Assembly (NCBI RefSeq): GCF_013394855.1
Contig: NZ_JABMLK010000003.1
Location: 1-46,011, forward strand
Source: Limnobaculum xujianqingii
Lineage (GTDB): Bacteria > Pseudomonadota > Gammaproteobacteria > Enterobacterales > Enterobacteriaceae
DNA length: 46,011 bases
Direction: 5' to 3'
Made by a program: the position numbers and the translations under genes. Every line of letters starts with the position of its first letter. The first letter of the stretch is position 1. Shown here piece by piece: positions 30,793 to 45,400 of the stretch. The notes beneath the pieces are model-generated. The model saw nothing but the letters and a program-made list of their open reading frames with translations, was not told the DNA's origin and made no database searches.

Positions 30793-32217
30793 CTAGTTAT
30801 CGGATTTATCCCGGTTTTTACCGGAGCCCAGCAAGACGTTTTTGGCACTGTCTTTGGGAACTCGGGCAAAAATCGCCGTTGGGATTAACATAATTAAACC
30901 AATGCACAGATAGGTATATAAGAACGCCTGTTGAACCTCAGGGCTACCAACTGCCACATGATGCATTGAGAAGACCCCCAGTAAAATCCCGGCGGTACTG
31001 ACACCCAGGCTCATGGATAATTGCATAACCATCGACAGCAAACTGTTGCCGCTGCTGGCAAACTCATCGGGCAGATCTTTGAGCGTCAGGGTGTTCATAG
31101 TGGAAAAACGCACGGCATTAGTCACACCGAGCATAAATAGCAGGAATGGAATGACGATATACCATCCCAACATGCCTGCAATCGGAATCATTAACGTAAT
31201 GGCCGGTAAGGCTAAGGTCGCAATACTCAGAACACCCCGATAACCATAGCGATTAACAATTTGTACCACCAGACGCTTAATACTCATACTGCCGATGATC
31301 ATGGGAATCATCATTAAACCAGCATGAAATGGGGAAAAGCCTAAGCCGATTTGTAAATATAGCGGTGTCATAAAAGGCAACATTCCGCTGCCGATACGGG
31401 CGAATAAACTGCCGGTTAGTCCCAGAGAGAAGGTAGGGATTTTAAACATGGCTAAATTGAACAGCGGTGCTGTTGCCCGACGAGCATGCAACCAGTAAAG
31501 TCCAAGTGCGGCAACGCCACTGGTACACAACAATAGAATAGTTGCCGGTGCCAACCCTAAACCAGAATGACCATCCAGAGAAAGGGTAATAGTAGCCATA
31601 CCAATGGCTAATAGAATAAAGCCAACCACATCAAAGGGGCGTGGCGGCATCTTGTAGTTAGGCATAATCATCAGCGTTGCCAGTACACCAATAATACCAA
31701 CCGGAATATTAATCAGAAAAATCCAGTGCCAACTGGCGTACTCTACCAGAAAACCACCCAACGCAGGCCCCATTAATGGCCCTACCTGACCGGGTAAGGT
31801 AACAAAGGTCATAGCTGCCATATACTGTTCACGAGGAACAATTTTCATTACGGTTAACCGACCAACGGGCACCATCATGGCACCACCAATTCCTTGAATT
31901 ACTCTGGCACGAACCAACTCCTGTAAGCTTTCTGACTGGGCACAAAGCAGGGAGCCTAAAGTAAAAAGCACAATGGCTGACAGAAATACGGGCTTAACGC
32001 CGATGCGATCGGCTAACCAGCCGCTGGCGGGTAGCCCTACGGCAACCGTCAGAATATAGGCAACGATTACTGATTGCATCTGTAGCGGACTTTCATTCAG
32101 ACTAACAGCCATAGAGGGTAAGGCAGTATTTAAAATAGTGGTGTCCAGTGACTGCATAAAGAAACCCAGAGCCACAATCCACAGTTGCCAACGCACATTA
32201 GCAGTACTATTTTTCAT
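30793..32217 (-). CDS. mdtD: MdtD MFS transporter, mirror copy
   Basis: Identical to the left mdtD, 474 residues, intact, with the same GGAGGAG ribosome-binding site. Confidence 0.92.
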   Translation of the reverse strand: MKNSTANVRWQLWIVALGFFMQSLDTTILNTALPSMAVSLNESPLQMQSVIVAYILTVAVGLPASGWLADRIGVKPVFLSAIVLFTLGSLLCAQSESLQELVRARVIQGIGGAMMVPVGRLTVMKIVPREQYMAAMTFVTLPGQVGPLMGPALGGFLVEYASWHWIFLINIPVGIIGVLATLMIMPNYKMPPRPFDVVGFILLAIGMATITLSLDGHSGLGLAPATILLLCTSGVAALGLYWLHARRATAPLFNLAMFKIPTFSLGLTGSLFARIGSGMLPFMTPLYLQIGLGFSPFHAGLMMIPMIIGSMSIKRLVVQIVNRYGYRGVLSIATLALPAITLMIPIAGMLGWYIVIPFLLFMLGVTNAVRFSTMNTLTLKDLPDEFASSGNSLLSMVMQLSMSLGVSTAGILLGVFSMHHVAVGSPEVQQAFLYTYLCIGLIMLIPTAIFARVPKDSAKNVLLGSGKNRDKSDN

Positions 32218-32261
32218 TTGGTGTTGGCTCCTCCGGCCAGACTAATGTGGTGAGTGGATGA

Positions 32262-35200
32262 TCAGTGACCGGTTGTCCCGGTTGCCAGTTTTGATGCTGA
32301 TGACGAACCACGGTTTTTATACCAAAGCCTTAAGCGATCAAAATAGAGATATATCACCGGTGTGGTATACAGTGTTAATAGCTGACTCATGACCAGCCCA
32401 CCAACAATAGTAATGCCCAGAGGCTGTCGTAACTCTGCGCCATCGCCGCTACCGAGAACCAGCGGGACTGCACCAAAAATAGCGGCCAGAGTAGTCATCA
32501 TAATGGGTCTGAAACGCAACAAGCAGGCCTGAAATATAGCCTCGCGAGGTGTCAGGTTACCTTGTCTTTCTGCGGTGAGCGCAAAATCCACCATCATAAT
32601 GGCATTCTTCTTCACTAAACCAATTAACAACATCACACCGATCAGGGCAATCAGGCTGAATGGCGTATCAAACAGCTCTAAAGCCAGTATAGCGCCAACC
32701 CCGGCAGATGGCAGGGTGGATAAAATGGTCAGTGGATGAATATAACTTTCATACAGTACACCCAACACGATATAGACAGTGACAATAGCCGCAATAATCA
32801 GAAAAATCTGTGATTGCAGCATTTCCTGAAATACCTGAGCAGTACCGGCAAATGATCCTCTGACCGTATTTGGAACCCCTAATGCGGTCATAGAACGTTC
32901 AATGGCAGTAGTGGCCTCGGATAATGAGTATCCCTCTGCCAGGTTAAACGAAACGGTGGACGCAGCTGATGGTTAACTGATAACGGCGCATTTGCCGGCA
33001 TCCATTGGGCAAAGTAGGAAAGGGGAATCGGTTTGCCATCCTGATTGATGACAAACATCTTATCCAGAGCACTCTGGTCCTGGGCAAACTCGGGTGCGAC
33101 TTCCATCACGACTTTATACTGGTTCAGTGGTTGGTAGATGGTAGAAATCTGTCGTTGTCCAAACGCATTATTCAACAGGGCATTGGCAGCAGAAACATCA
33201 ATCCCTAATCGTGACATCGTTTCACGGTTATAGGTGATAGCAATTTCGGCCCCTTTGTCCTGTTGGTCAGAGTTTACATCAGCCAGTTCAGGCAGAGTGG
33301 CGAATGCAGTCCGAATTTTCGGCTCCCATTCGCGCAGGGTGCTCAGGTCATCAGACAGCAAAGCATATTGATAACCAGCGTTAGATTGACGCCCTCCGGC
33401 TCTGACATCCTGAACCGCCATCAGAAATAAACTGGCTCCTGGTTCCTGAGACAGTTTACCTCTCAGACGGTTTATCACTTGTTGGGCGGTATCTTTACGC
33501 TCAGAGAGTGGTTTTAGCGAGATAAACATTGAGCCACTATTGGTGCGTGAACCACCGGTGAATCCGGTCACGTTATCCACATCCCGATCGCTACTGACGA
33601 TTTTCATCAGTACTTCCATTTTCTTTTTCATTGCTTGAAAAGAGATGCTTTGGTCAGCCTGCACAAATCCCATCAATCGACCGGTATCCTGCTCAGGGAA
33701 GAAGGTTTTTGGGACATTTATATACAGCCAAACGTTGAGCACAATAGTGCTAAGAAAGATCACAAATACAAACCGGGAGTGATCCAGCGTCCAGCTGAGA
33801 GTACGGGCATAGCCTTGTTGCAGAGTAACAATAATGCGGCCAAACCCTTGTGATGAACGTGGACGTTCCTGTTTTTTAGCACGTAACAGGCGGGCACACA
33901 TCATGGGTGTTAGGGTAAGGGAAACAACCAGTGAAATCCCAATAGCCACCGACAGTGAAATAGCAAATTCACTAAATAAACGACCGGGCAGGCCACTCAT
34001 AAATAACAGAGGAATGAACACCGCTACCAGAGAAAGGCTCATCGAGAGAACGGTAAAACCAACTTCACTAACGCCTTTCAGTGCGGCATCGAAAGGTTTT
34101 AGTCCCGCTTCAATATGGCGGGCAATGTTTTCCAACACCACAATAGCATCATCTACCACAAAACCAGTGGCAATGGTTAAGGCCATGAGTGACAGGTTAT
34201 TCAGGCTAAAGCCGAGCATATACATGGCGGCACAGGTACCAATCAGTGAAACCGGTACAGCGACCGCCGGGATCAGTGTGGCACGGCCAGAACGCAAAAA
34301 CAGGAACACTACCAGAATCACCAGCGCAATAGCGATGATTAATGCCCGTTCAACCTCCACCAGCGAAGCTCGGATAGTGGGTGAGCGATCCTGAGCAATG
34401 GCCAAATTAATCGAAGCAGGAATATAGGATTGCAGTTCAGGCATCTCGGCACGAATGCGGTCTACCGTATCAATAATATTGGCATCAGCGGAACGCCGAA
34501 TCATGATCAAAATAGCCGGAACACCATTTGCCATACCGGCATTACGAATATCTTGTACCGAGTCGGTGATAGTGGCTACATCCTGCAGCCTGACCGCAGA
34601 CTGATTATTGTAATGAATAATAATCGGCTTATATTGGTCAGCGGTTTTAATCTCATCATTGGTTTGAACCTGCCAGTTTTGATCGTCTGCCTTAAGAAAA
34701 CCCTGGGGTTTGCGAACGTTAGCCTGACTAATGGCAGTTCTGACATCGTCTAACGAAACGCCCTGATTAAATAACGCCTGGGGGTTAAGTTGTACTCGTA
34801 CGGCAGGTAAAGAACTACCACCAACAGAAACATCACCAACACCTTCCAATTGAGAGATCTTTTGTGCCAATTGGGTAGAGGCATAATCATACAGTTCACC
34901 CTGACTATAAACGTCGGAAGTTAATGTCAGAATCATAATTGGCGCGTCAGAGGGGTTGGCTTTCCGATAGGTAGGTCTTGATGGCATGCCACTGGGCAGC
35001 AAATTATGTGCTGCGTTAATGGCCGCCTGAACATCACGGGCAGCTCCATTGATATCCCGGTCCATATCAAATTGCAGAATAATCCGGGTACTGCCCAGCG
35101 AACTGGTTGATGTCATTTCATTTACGCCGGCAATAGCGCCCAGCGAGCGCTCCAGCGGGGTAGCAATAGATGATGCCATGGTTTCGGGTGATGCCCCCGG

Positions 35201-35353
35201 TAGTGATGCACTAACGGAAATCACTGGAAAATCAATTTTAGGCAGAGGTGATACCGGCAATAACCTAAAACCAAGAATACCGCTGAGAATAATGCCCAAC
35301 GTCAGCAAAATGGTGGCTACCGGACGGTTAATAAACAGGGCATAGAACTTCAT
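32262..35353 (-). pseudogene. mdtC: MdtC RND subunit, mirror copy, frameshifted
   Basis: Shares the frame break after VNHQ (near 32965-32971). The two open parts are 32888-35353 and 32262-32891. That the non-homopolymer lesion is shared shows both arms come from one consensus, or that the duplication post-dates the mutation. Confidence 0.9.
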
Positions 35354-35354
35354 A

Positions 35355-38300
35355 TCACACACCGTCCTGAGAGGTTTCAGTTGGTTGTGTCATTACCGGC
35401 TTATGACGACTCAAACGGTCAAACATCAGATAGATAACCGGAGTGGTAAATAGAGTTAGTACCTGACTGACCAGCAGACCCCCAACCATACAAATTCCCA
35501 GTGGGTGGCGCAGCTCGGCACCAATACCTGTACTGAGCATCAGTGGTAAGGCACCGAGTAAGGCTGCCATAGTGGTCATCAGAATAGGGCGAAAACGCAG
35601 TAAACAGGCCTGATAAATGGCATCATAAGGTGTTTTTCCCTGCTCACGTTCCGCCGCTAAGGCAAAATCGATCATCATGATGGCGTTCTTCTTCACAATA
35701 CCGATAAGCAGGATGATGCCGATAATCGCAATAATATCCAGCTCCTGACCAGAAAGCATCAGTGCCAGTAAGGCTCCAACACCCGCGCTGGGTAAGGTAG
35801 AGAGGATGGTTACCGGATGAATAAAGCTCTCATACAGTACCCCAAGTACAATATACATGGTGACAATCGCCGCCAGAATTAACCACAGAGTACTACTCAA
35901 CGAGGCCTGAAAAGCCAGAGTAGCCCCTTGGAACTGAGTGGTAATGTCGCTAGGGAAATTCAGATCCTGTTCAGCCTGAGTAATCGCTTTAGTTGCCTCA
36001 CCTAATGAGACGCCTGCCGGTAAGTTAAATGAAACCGTGGCCGAAGGAAATTGAGCGATACGGTTAACCGATAGCGGTCCAAGTCGTTGCTCAATGGTGG
36101 CAATATTGGTTAAACGAATTGACTGACCGCTGCCATTTTTCAGGTAAATATCGTCAAAGGCGTTCAATACCTGTTGTTTATCAACTTGCTGTTCCAGCAC
36201 CACCCGATACTGATTGGCCTGGGTATAGATAGTGGAGATCAACCGCTGACCAAAGGCGTTATACAGCGCATTATCAATGCTGCTCATATTTATGCCTAAA
36301 CGGCTGGCTTCATCGCGATTAACATTCACATAAGCCACTAATCCCTGATCTTGCCAGTCGCTGCTGACATCCGTTAGTTCCGGCAGTTGTTTCAAACGCT
36401 CCAGTAATTTAGGCACCCATAAAGTAAGTTGATCCAATGACATGGTTTGCAGTGTAACTGATACTGAGTAAGGCTTACCCGATCTTCAATAGTTAAGTCT
36501 TGTACCGGTTGCAGATAGAGAGTGATTCCCGGAACGGCTTGTACGCTATGTTGGAGACGTTCGATAATTTTAGGTGCACGATCATCACGTTGGCTTAATG
36601 GCTTCAGATTAATTTGCAGTCGTCCATTATTCAGAGTGGCATTACTGCCATCAATACCAATAAATGAAGAGACGCTTTCTATTGCCGGGTCCTGTAGTAG
36701 AATTTTAGTGACGGCCTGCTGGCGTTCAGACATGGCTGAAAATGAGATAGATTGCGGTGCTACCAAAGTTCCCTGAATCAGGCCATTGTCCTGTAGTGGA
36801 AAGAAGCCTTTAGGAATAAACAAATAGAGCAATACGGTAAGGCCCAGAGTACCCACCGCCACAGCCAGAGTAGTCCACTGATGTTTTAATACCACAGTCA
36901 GATAGCGCCCATAACCAGCGATAACTCGTTCAAAAAAACGCTCACAGGCCAGAGAGAAACGGTTTTGTTTACGCAGAGATTCATGATTCAGTAGCCGGGC
37001 ACACATCATTGGTGTGAGAGTCAGAGAGACCACGCCAGAGATCAGAATCGCAATGGTCAGGGTCAGAGCAAACTCATGGAATAAGCGACCAACCACATCC
37101 CCCATAAACAACAGAGGAATGAGTACTGCCACCAGAGAAATGGTCAGTGAGATTATAGTAAAGCCAATTTCTCCAGCACCTTTCAGTGCCGCATTTAATG
37201 GTTTTTCTCCCTGTTCGATATAACGGGAGATGTTCTCTATGACCACGATCGCATCATCCACCACAAAACCGGCGGCAATTATCATTGCCATTAATGTCAG
37301 GTTATTGATGGAGAAACCGAGAAAATACATGGCGGCAAAGGTGCCGATTAATGACAGGGGCACCGCAACGCTAGGGATAATGGTGGCAGGAACATTACGC
37401 AGAAACAGATAAATCACCATCACTACCAGTATTACCGCCAGCAACAGTTCAAATTGCACATCGTTAATTGAGGTACGAATGGTAACGGTACGATCGGTGA
37501 GTATTTGAACTTTTACCGAGGCGGGCAGACTTTCAGTGAGTTGGGGCAATACATCACGGATTTCATCGGCGGTGGTAATAACATTAGCACCAGGCTGGCG
37601 CTGGATATTTAAAATAATGGCCTGTTTTTGATTGGCCCAGGCGGCTAACTGAGTATTTTCTGCACCTTCTTCAACATTCGCTATGTCCTGCAAGCGAACG
37701 GGTGCGCCATCTTTATAGAATACAATCAGCTGGCGATAATCTTGTAACGATTTCATCTGGTCGTTGGCTGATAAGGTGGCGGAACGTGTCGGGCCGTCGA
37801 GGTTACCTTTAGCGGTATTGACGTTGGCACCGGTAATGGCTGTGCGTACTGTTTCGCTATCCAGACCGTAAGCAGCAACGGCTTGAGAGTTAAGGATAAC
37901 TCGTACCGCCGGGCGTTCACCGCCGGATAAACTAACTAGGCCAACGCCGGAAACCTGAGAAATCTTCTGAGCCACGCGGGTTTCTATCATATCCCGCACC
38001 TGACTCATCGGTAAGCCATCAGAAGTGACGGCCAGAGTCAGAATGGGTGCATCAGCAGGGTTGACCTTACTGTAAATAGGGGGATAGGGTAAATCATTTG
38101 GCAGCAGGTTAGTTGCTGCATTAATTGCCGCCTGAACTTCCTGTTCTGCAACATCCAAGTCCAGATCGAGCTGAAACTGCAAGGTAATAACCGAAGCGCC
38201 GCCGGAGCTTTGAGAAGACATCTGCTTCAGGCCGGACATCTGACCCAACTGCTGTTCCAGCGGTGCTGTAATCGCCGACGTAGTCACATCGGGGCTGGCA

Positions 38301-38503
38301 CCCGGATAGAGCGTGACTACCTGAATAGTTGGGTAGTCAACTTCTGGTAATGCAGAAACCGGCAGTGATTTATAACCCAGAATCCCGGCTAACAGCAGAG
38401 CAATCATCAGCAGCGTTGTCGCTACCGGACGCAGAATAAACTGGCGGGATGGGCCGCCACCTGAAATCATTTCATCAGGGTTATGTTCAGGGCGGTCGCT
38501 CAT
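35355..38503 (-). pseudogene. mdtB: MdtB RND subunit, mirror copy, frameshifted
   Basis: Shares the missing T (near 36457-36459). The open parts are 36392-38503, with the DD proton-relay pair, and 35355-36443, with [11 protein letters not shown]. Confidence 0.9.
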
Positions 38504-39723
38504 TTTGCATCCTGCGGCTGGCGAGGCACTTTAGTCTGAGGGACTGACAGGGATTGCGGGGTGACTACTTCAACCTGCATATCCTGTTTCAGGCGGTCAA
38601 CACCATCGGTAACCACTCGTTGCCCGGTCTCTATGCCTTGGGTAACCACTACACTTTCGCCACTGCGTAATCCGACCGTGACGGCTTGTTTACTGACTTT
38701 ATTGTCGCTATCAATCATCCAGACAAAGTTTTCATTATTACCGGTTTGAATGGCAGCAGCAGGGATGACGATGGCGTTATCCAGTGTATCAACCTTAATT
38801 TTGGCGTTAACAAACTGATTTGGGAACAGTTGATTATCCTGATTGGTAAAGCGAGCTTTTAATTTGATGGTGCCGGTAGCAGTATCAATTTGGTTATCCA
38901 GACTGAGTAAGGTGCCGGTAGTTATCAGCTGTTTATTACCTCGATCCCAGGCTTCTACCGACAGGCTTTTACCCTGATTGTAGGCAGGTAAAATGGCTCT
39001 CAGATCGGTTTCCGGTAAAGCGAACAACACATCAATCGGATGGGTTTGGGTAATAACCACCAAACCGGTACTGTCACCGCTGGAAACATAGTTACCCACA
39101 TCAACCAGTTTCAGGCCAACCCGACCAGAAATAGGGGCAGTGACTTTACTGTATGTTAATTGCAGATTAGCACTGTCAACCGCGCCTTGTGCAGCTTTCA
39201 AACTCCCTTCACTTTGCTTAACCAGCGCTTGCTACGTATCTAACTGTTGTTGTGAAACCATATTGGTTTTAATTAGCTTTTGATAACGAGACAAATCACG
39301 TTTGGCATTGCTCAGGGTGGCTTGCATATTCAACAGTTGGCCTTCTGCCTGAGTTAGCTGTACCTGATAAGGACGCGGATCAATTTCAACCAGTAGATCA
39401 CCGGCATTCACTTCCTGACCTTCGGTAAAATGTATTGCCATAATCTGGCCATCCACCCGATTGCGTACCGTAACGGTATTGGCGGCGGTAACTGTTCCGA
39501 GTCCACTAAGGTAGCGAGGAATATTTTGTACATCCGCGGTGGCAACTTGCACTGGCGGTAGCGGCATATTACGCCGTCCACCACTGGCAGGTTGGGATGA
39601 TTTGGTTGCACCCGGAGCCTGACTGGTATTACTGTTATGCCAAAACAGCCAGGCTCCGATAACAAGAATCGCGATAGCAATGAGCGGTAGTGGGCGTAAT
39701 AAACGCTTAGATTGCAGTGTCAT
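38500..39723 (-). pseudogene. mdtA: MdtA adaptor, mirror copy, in-frame TAG
   Basis: Carries the same TAG at codon 164 (39232-39234) as the left copy. The rest of the 407-codon frame is open. Confidence 0.9.
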
Positions 39724-39797
39724 AGTTAGAGGCTCACTTAAACAGCTCAATGGTGGAGCTATTACTCTGAATTAGTTGAGAATACTGTAATTTTATC

Positions 39798-39803
39798 AGT
39801 ATA
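39798..39803 (-). promoter_or_regulatory. Candidate mdtA -10 element, mirror copy
   Basis: TATACT on the minus strand, the same spacing from mdtA as in the left arm. Confidence 0.22.
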
Positions 39804-39931
39804 ACTGGTTCAGAGAAAAAAATGATGAAGGAAATATGGAAGTTCGGTAATGAAGCGTAAGCCGGATGTCTGTTTTATGTAATGAAAAACCAGGACAGAA
39901 TCCAGCTTAGCTATAGCAGCCACAGATGGTG

Positions 39932-40417
39932 TTATTCACACAAGAAATAGGGCAAGGTTCCGCTGGAGAACAGGCGTTTTCCACTATTCATACGGATAAT
40001 CACCAAATGGGTCGATTCATGTTGTTCGGTACTGAAGCGATAGAGATAACGTTCTCCCAGCGCTTTAGGCAAGTTATCCGTATTTTCTAAAGAAACTTGA
40101 GTAGTGTTCAAAACGTAATTATTAGTTTTATTGTAGGTGTAATCAAACTGTACTTTGCGATTGATGGTGTAATTGCTGCCATCCACCAGTAAATTTCCCA
40201 TAATGATGTTGTAACCTTTCCCGTCACCATCAAAATGAAATCTCATTTCAGAGGTTAGTACGGCTTCTTTTTCTTTGTTAATTTTTTCAAATAGATAGGT
40301 AGTGTTTGCCGAACAGGTGAATTTATTGTTGCTACTGGCATAAAACAGATATAAACCAACCGCCAGTAAGGCTGTAACAATTAGTGTGGCAATCACCGAA
40401 AATTTAATATTGTTCAT
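39932..40417 (-). CDS. FidL-like membrane protein, mirror copy
   Basis: 161 residues, identical to the left copy; overlaps the regulator gene by four bases. Confidence 0.72.
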   Translation of the reverse strand: MNNIKFSVIATLIVTALLAVGLYLFYASSNNKFTCSANTTYLFEKINKEKEAVLTSEMRFHFDGDGKGYNIIMGNLLVDGSNYTINRKVQFDYTYNKTNNYVLNTTQVSLENTDNLPKALGERYLYRFSTEQHESTHLVIIRMNSGKRLFSSGTLPYFLCE

Positions 40418-41214
40418 TTCACTTTTACCACATAGAAATTGAAGCAAGAGGCATTAGATTTATCCGGATCGCTGTCGCAGACCTGAATTGACTCCCGGCG
40501 ATCGTCGGCAGGAAGGCTAAAATAGACGTTTTTAGGACTGTCGCAGGCGATAGCAAATTCATCTAACCGCTTTTTCAAATTGGCTAAGTCAGTAGCTTTT
40601 TGATTGTGAATGAAAATATCACATTTCTGGTATTTTTCCTGATGATGGTAATCAGCAAAATAGCCCGGCTTGCTGGTAAACATATCTAAAGCAAAATAGA
40701 ACACAAAAATAAACAGGGCGGCAACCAACGCAATTCGGGTGTAATACCACACAAAACGGCTTTTTGGTTGCGACGCAGGGGATGAATCATTGTTGCCATT
40801 GACTGTGGCAGAATTGACCAATGACTTTTTGGCAATATACGGTTTTTCTTTGCTGTCATCACTGAAGGTTCGTTAGCTGGTGATAACTTTTAGCTCTACA
40901 TCAGTGGATAGCTGTACACCATATGAGTAAGTGGTCAGTATGGGTTCAAACTCACCTAATTGATGAAAGGCTTGAGTAATATCACTCAGTTCAGAGACAA
41001 CGTCTTTAGCCGTATTTATAACGTTTTCAGATTGTTGAATTTCACTGGTTAGCTGTTCAAAAGGAACAATCTGGTAGCCACTGTCAATCAAACGCAGAAA
41101 TAATCGTTTAGCATTACTACTGAGCGTGCTCAACTTCCGCGGATCGTCAAGTCGACTTAATCCACCGGTAAAAGTGTTAAACATCACTCGGTCATTAATA
41201 ATATAGTTATGCAA
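40414..41214 (-). pseudogene. CadC/MarT-like regulator, mirror copy, in-frame stop
   Basis: Has the same TTG start and the same TAA (40873-40875) between the DNA-binding domain and the membrane segment. Confidence 0.77.
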
Positions 41215-41362
41215 ACGTTCCCTCCGGGCACTTATTTCTCAATGGTGTTTTAATCTGAGATTTGGCGCATTTTACACATTAATTCACCAGATTAAAGAGA
41301 AATAATAGTGTTACATAAAGTAGGGTTATTTCATCTGAAACAGCTAATTGTTATTTATCATA

Positions 41363-41392
41363 CTAATAGAGATGATAACTCACCTCTATTAG
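41363..41392. repeat. Inverted repeat after rdgC, mirror copy
   Basis: The same CTAATAGAG/CTCTATTAG stem as at 4618-4647. Confidence 0.38.
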
Positions 41393-41418
41393 CATTATCT
41401 TTTGTTTTTTAAACAATA

Positions 41419-42330
41419 TTATTCACTGTGCTCACCACCCAATGCTTCAATTAGCTCTTCAATCAGTTGGGCAACTTCACCGGTCATCAGGGTGAAATCT
41501 GCATCAAAGCGTGCAGCATAATCTTCTTTATCGATATCCTGATTTTGATCGCGAATAGTTTCAGTAAATTTGATTCGTTTCAAACTGCCATCATCGGCAA
41601 TCACAAACTGAATACGTTCACGCCATTCCAGTGCCAGTTTGGTAACCAGTTTGCCCGCTTCAATATGCACTGCAATTTCATCACTGACCAGTTCCTGAGC
41701 CTTACAGCGAATAACGCCACCGCCTTCAAGAATTGCTTTCAGTTCAGCTTCATCCTGCAGCACAAATCCTGCTGGTGCATTGCCAGAACGAACCCATTCA
41801 GTGAGTGTCAGTTCAATAGGACTTTCCAGCGTTAAAGGTACTACTGGTAATGAACCTAAGCTTTTACGCAGCAGGGCCAGAGTATCTTCAGCGCGTTTGG
41901 CACTGGCGGCATCAACAATAATCAAACCGTTAACCGTATCAATCCACAGGCTGGTTTGATTAAAACGGCTAAATGCACGGGGTAACAGACTGTGCAGCAC
42001 TTCGTCTTTTAACGCATCTTTTTCAGTCTTTTTTAGTTTTCTATGTTGTTCGGCTTCTAACTGTTCAATTTTTGCCTGTAGGGCCTGTTTGATCACCGGA
42101 GAGGGTAGAATTTTCTCTTCCTTGCGGGCAACAATTAGAATTTGATTGCCTGAGGCGTGAGTTAAGGCATCACTGTGTGATCCTAAAGGAGAGACCCAGC
42201 CTGTTTTTGCCATATCCTGGCTACCACAAGGTGTAAATGTTAATGGCTTCAGCTGCTTTTCCATCTCGTCAGCAGACAGATGGGTTTCGCGACTGAGGCG
42301 ATAAATCATTAAATTCTTAAACCACAACAT
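41419..42330 (-). CDS. rdgC: RdgC, mirror copy
   Basis: 303 residues, identical to the left rdgC and intact. Confidence 0.94.
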   Translation of the reverse strand: MLWFKNLMIYRLSRETHLSADEMEKQLKPLTFTPCGSQDMAKTGWVSPLGSHSDALTHASGNQILIVARKEEKILPSPVIKQALQAKIEQLEAEQHRKLKKTEKDALKDEVLHSLLPRAFSRFNQTSLWIDTVNGLIIVDAASAKRAEDTLALLRKSLGSLPVVPLTLESPIELTLTEWVRSGNAPAGFVLQDEAELKAILEGGGVIRCKAQELVSDEIAVHIEAGKLVTKLALEWRERIQFVIADDGSLKRIKFTETIRDQNQDIDKEDYAARFDADFTLMTGEVAQLIEELIEALGGEHSE

Positions 42331-42343
42331 AGTTATTTCCATT

Positions 42344-42360
42344 AAAAAGAGCTGAGCTCT
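42344..42360 (-). terminator. Hairpin with T-run before rdgC, mirror copy
   Basis: The same AGAGC-TCA-GCTCT stem and T-run as at 3650-3666; the candidate rdgC promoter mirror lies at 42366-42394. Confidence 0.32.
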
Positions 42361-42446
42361 GTATAAACATAGCCGTCATCATAACCAATCGCAAAGCCTC
42401 TTGCTGTGATTTTGGCTAATGAAACTTATGAAATAATTAGATAATG

Positions 42447-45400
42447 CTATTCTTTGAACCGATCATCCAATTTACTGATACCTAATCCATTCACTTTACG
42501 AACCCGAATTTGTACCGGGATACGTTCTTTCATGGCGTCAATATGGCTGATAACCCCAATGATTTTACCGCTGGCATTCAGGTTATCTAAGGCATCCAAT
42601 GCAATATCCAGCGTCTCAGCGTCCAGAGTGCCGAAACCCTCATCAAGAAACAGAGAGTCAATACTGGTTTTGTGACTAACCAGATCGGACAACGCCAGCG
42701 CCAGCGCCAGACTCACCAGAAAACTCTCTCCACCGGACAGGGTACGAGTATCCCGTAGATTATCGGCCTGCCAGGTATCGACCACCTGTAACTCAAGAGC
42801 GCCGCTCTCTTTACGCTGTAACAGATAGCGACCATGTAACCGATTTAGCTGTTGATTAGCCAGGTAGACTAAATGATCCAGCGTGAGGCCCTGAGCAAAT
42901 TTACGGAACTTTGCACCATCACTGGAGCCGATTAGATTATTCAGATAGGCCCAATCATCAACCTGCTGTTGATGTTGTGCAATACGCTCTACCAATGACT
43001 GCTGATTGGTGCGGCTTTGTCGGTCATTTTCCAACTGTTGGCGGATTTCTCCCTGACGGATACCGTTAGCTTTACTCTCTGCTGCCAGTTGCGTTATCTG
43101 TAAGCTGAGATCTGCAATATTACTCACATCGGTTAGGGTTTCTGGCCGTTGAGCCTGATGCTGTTGCCGCTGTTTGTTCGCTTGATTAAACAGGGTTTGT
43201 GCCTGATGCAGTGCGTTAGTGACGGTCTCTTTAAGTTCACTAAGCTGCTGGTGTAATTCCGGAGATAACAGAGCATCCAGGAAATCGGCCTGAAGGCTGA
43301 ATGGGCTTTGTTGTAACGCGGTATTAAATTCATGCTCTGCACTGTCAGTTTTTTGTTGAAGTTGCTGTTGTTGAGATAACAGGGCGGAAAGCTGTCCGCT
43401 GAGCGTCGTCTGTCTGTCGTTAAGCTGCTGCCAAACGTTTCTGCTATCGGTTACCGTCAGTTCAAGAGTTTGCTGTTGTTGCTGAAGTTGCAACATGACA
43501 GCATCGGTTTGTTTATCCCCGAATAGCTGATAGCGCTGTTGTTTGAGTTGTTCTGCCTCACGTTGACAGGTTGTAAGTTGTGTCTGGTTTTCTACCGTTT
43601 GGATATTCAGACTTTCTAACCGGGTTGTCAGTGTCGCTATCTGAGTATTCAGAGTAATTAACTGTTGCTCCAGCGTTTTTTGAGCGTTGAGGTGGCTTTG
43701 CCACTGTTGCCATTCATTTTTACGCGCGTTATACCAGCCGTCATACTGTTCTGGTTGTGGCAAGGTTAGTTCATAGTGAGTCAGCGCCGTTTGTAGTTGT
43801 TCTGACAGCGTTTGATAATCTTGTTGTAGTGATAATAGGGCCTGCCCGGAAAGCTGCTGTTGCTGAGTTTTGTTCAAAACATCTTGAGCCAGTAGCGTTA
43901 CCCGCTGTTGTGCTTCCTGAGTTGCATTATGCTGTTTATTGAGAAGCTCTTTTTCTTGCAACCATTGTTGCTCGGCCAGTTCAAGTTGGTTTATCTGTTG
44001 CTGTAACTGTCTCTCTTGTTGGCGAACGCTTTCCAGATAAGATTCAAATTGCTCTGTCCCGGTAAGTGACAGGTTGATATCCAATTGTTTGCAGTGTTGT
44101 TGCCATTGCTGGCTGATGTCGTCCAGCTCCAGACTCAGATTATTCATCTCTTTGGTCAGTTGGTTTTGCCGATCGCTATGCAGAGCTATTTTGCTTTTTA
44201 ACTCAATTCCTGCATCGTGTAATTGCTGAAACTCGGTTTTTAACTGATTCAGGCGCTGCTGAGTGTCCGAGGTTTTCAATGCAGTATTTTCACCCACTAA
44301 TGGATGCTGGGTCGAACCACATAGCGGGCAGGGTGAACCGGGTTGCAATAGCGCTCTTTCTTGCTCAAAACGGCTAATTATCAGCTCTTGCTCGGCCAGT
44401 TTTTCTACGTTGGTCAAATGGACTTTTTTATCGCTATATTGCTGACGTTTGGTAACTAAATCTCTATCGAGCTGTTTAATCACCGTCGTGAGTTCATTTA
44501 GCTGGCTGGACCTGGCCTGATGCTGCTTAGTCACCTGTTGATAACGCTGAAACAGCAGGGAAAGTGACTGTTGTCGATCTCTGGTTTGGGCAAGATTATG
44601 CTGTTGTTGTTTTAGTCCATTTAAGTCGTGCAGGGCGCGCAATTGTTGGAAGGCGGCATCATGCTTATCAAAGCTCTGTTGCAATTGTTGCAGCTGTGTC
44701 TGATGTTGTTTTTGTGACAATGTAACTTCAGTCAGCTGTTGATTGAGCCGATCGATCTCTTTTTGTTTAAGTTCTGCTGATTGCCGGGCGTTCTGTAACT
44801 CGCTATTAATACGGGTGAGCTGATTTAGTTGCTGCTGCCACAGAGGGAGGTTTTCCCCCCAATATTGATGGTGCGAGTGATGTTGGAAATAGTCATTTAG
44901 CTCCTGCTGACGACTGAGTAGCTGAAGCTGTTGTTTTAAGCTTGCATCATGTTCGCTTTGCTGTAGTTGTAATTGTTGAACAAGGTTGGTTCGAATTAAT
45001 TCAAGTTGAGTTAATTGACTGACCTTATTTCCAATCTGTAAATCCAACGGCATGACTTGGGTATTAATCAGAGTGCGGGTTAACTCATGCTGTTTAAGTT
45101 GCGATGCATGCTGCTGTTCTGCCTGTTCACGCGCCCGTAAAGCAACAGCGATCTGTTGTTTGAGTTCGGTTTCGGCCTGAGTAATGCGCGCTATTTCCTG
45201 CTGGTTATCTTGTTGTTCCTGACGCAAACGCATCAGATTAGTATGCAGGGGGCGCAGTTTTTCAGCCGGTTCACTTCGCTGTAATTTTTCAAGTTGGGGC
45301 TGTTGCTGTTGCCAATTTTGCTGAGCCAGAGTTAATTGTTGCTGGCACTGTGATTCCTGACGTAGATATTCATCTTGTTTTTCCAGCCATTGCCTGTCTG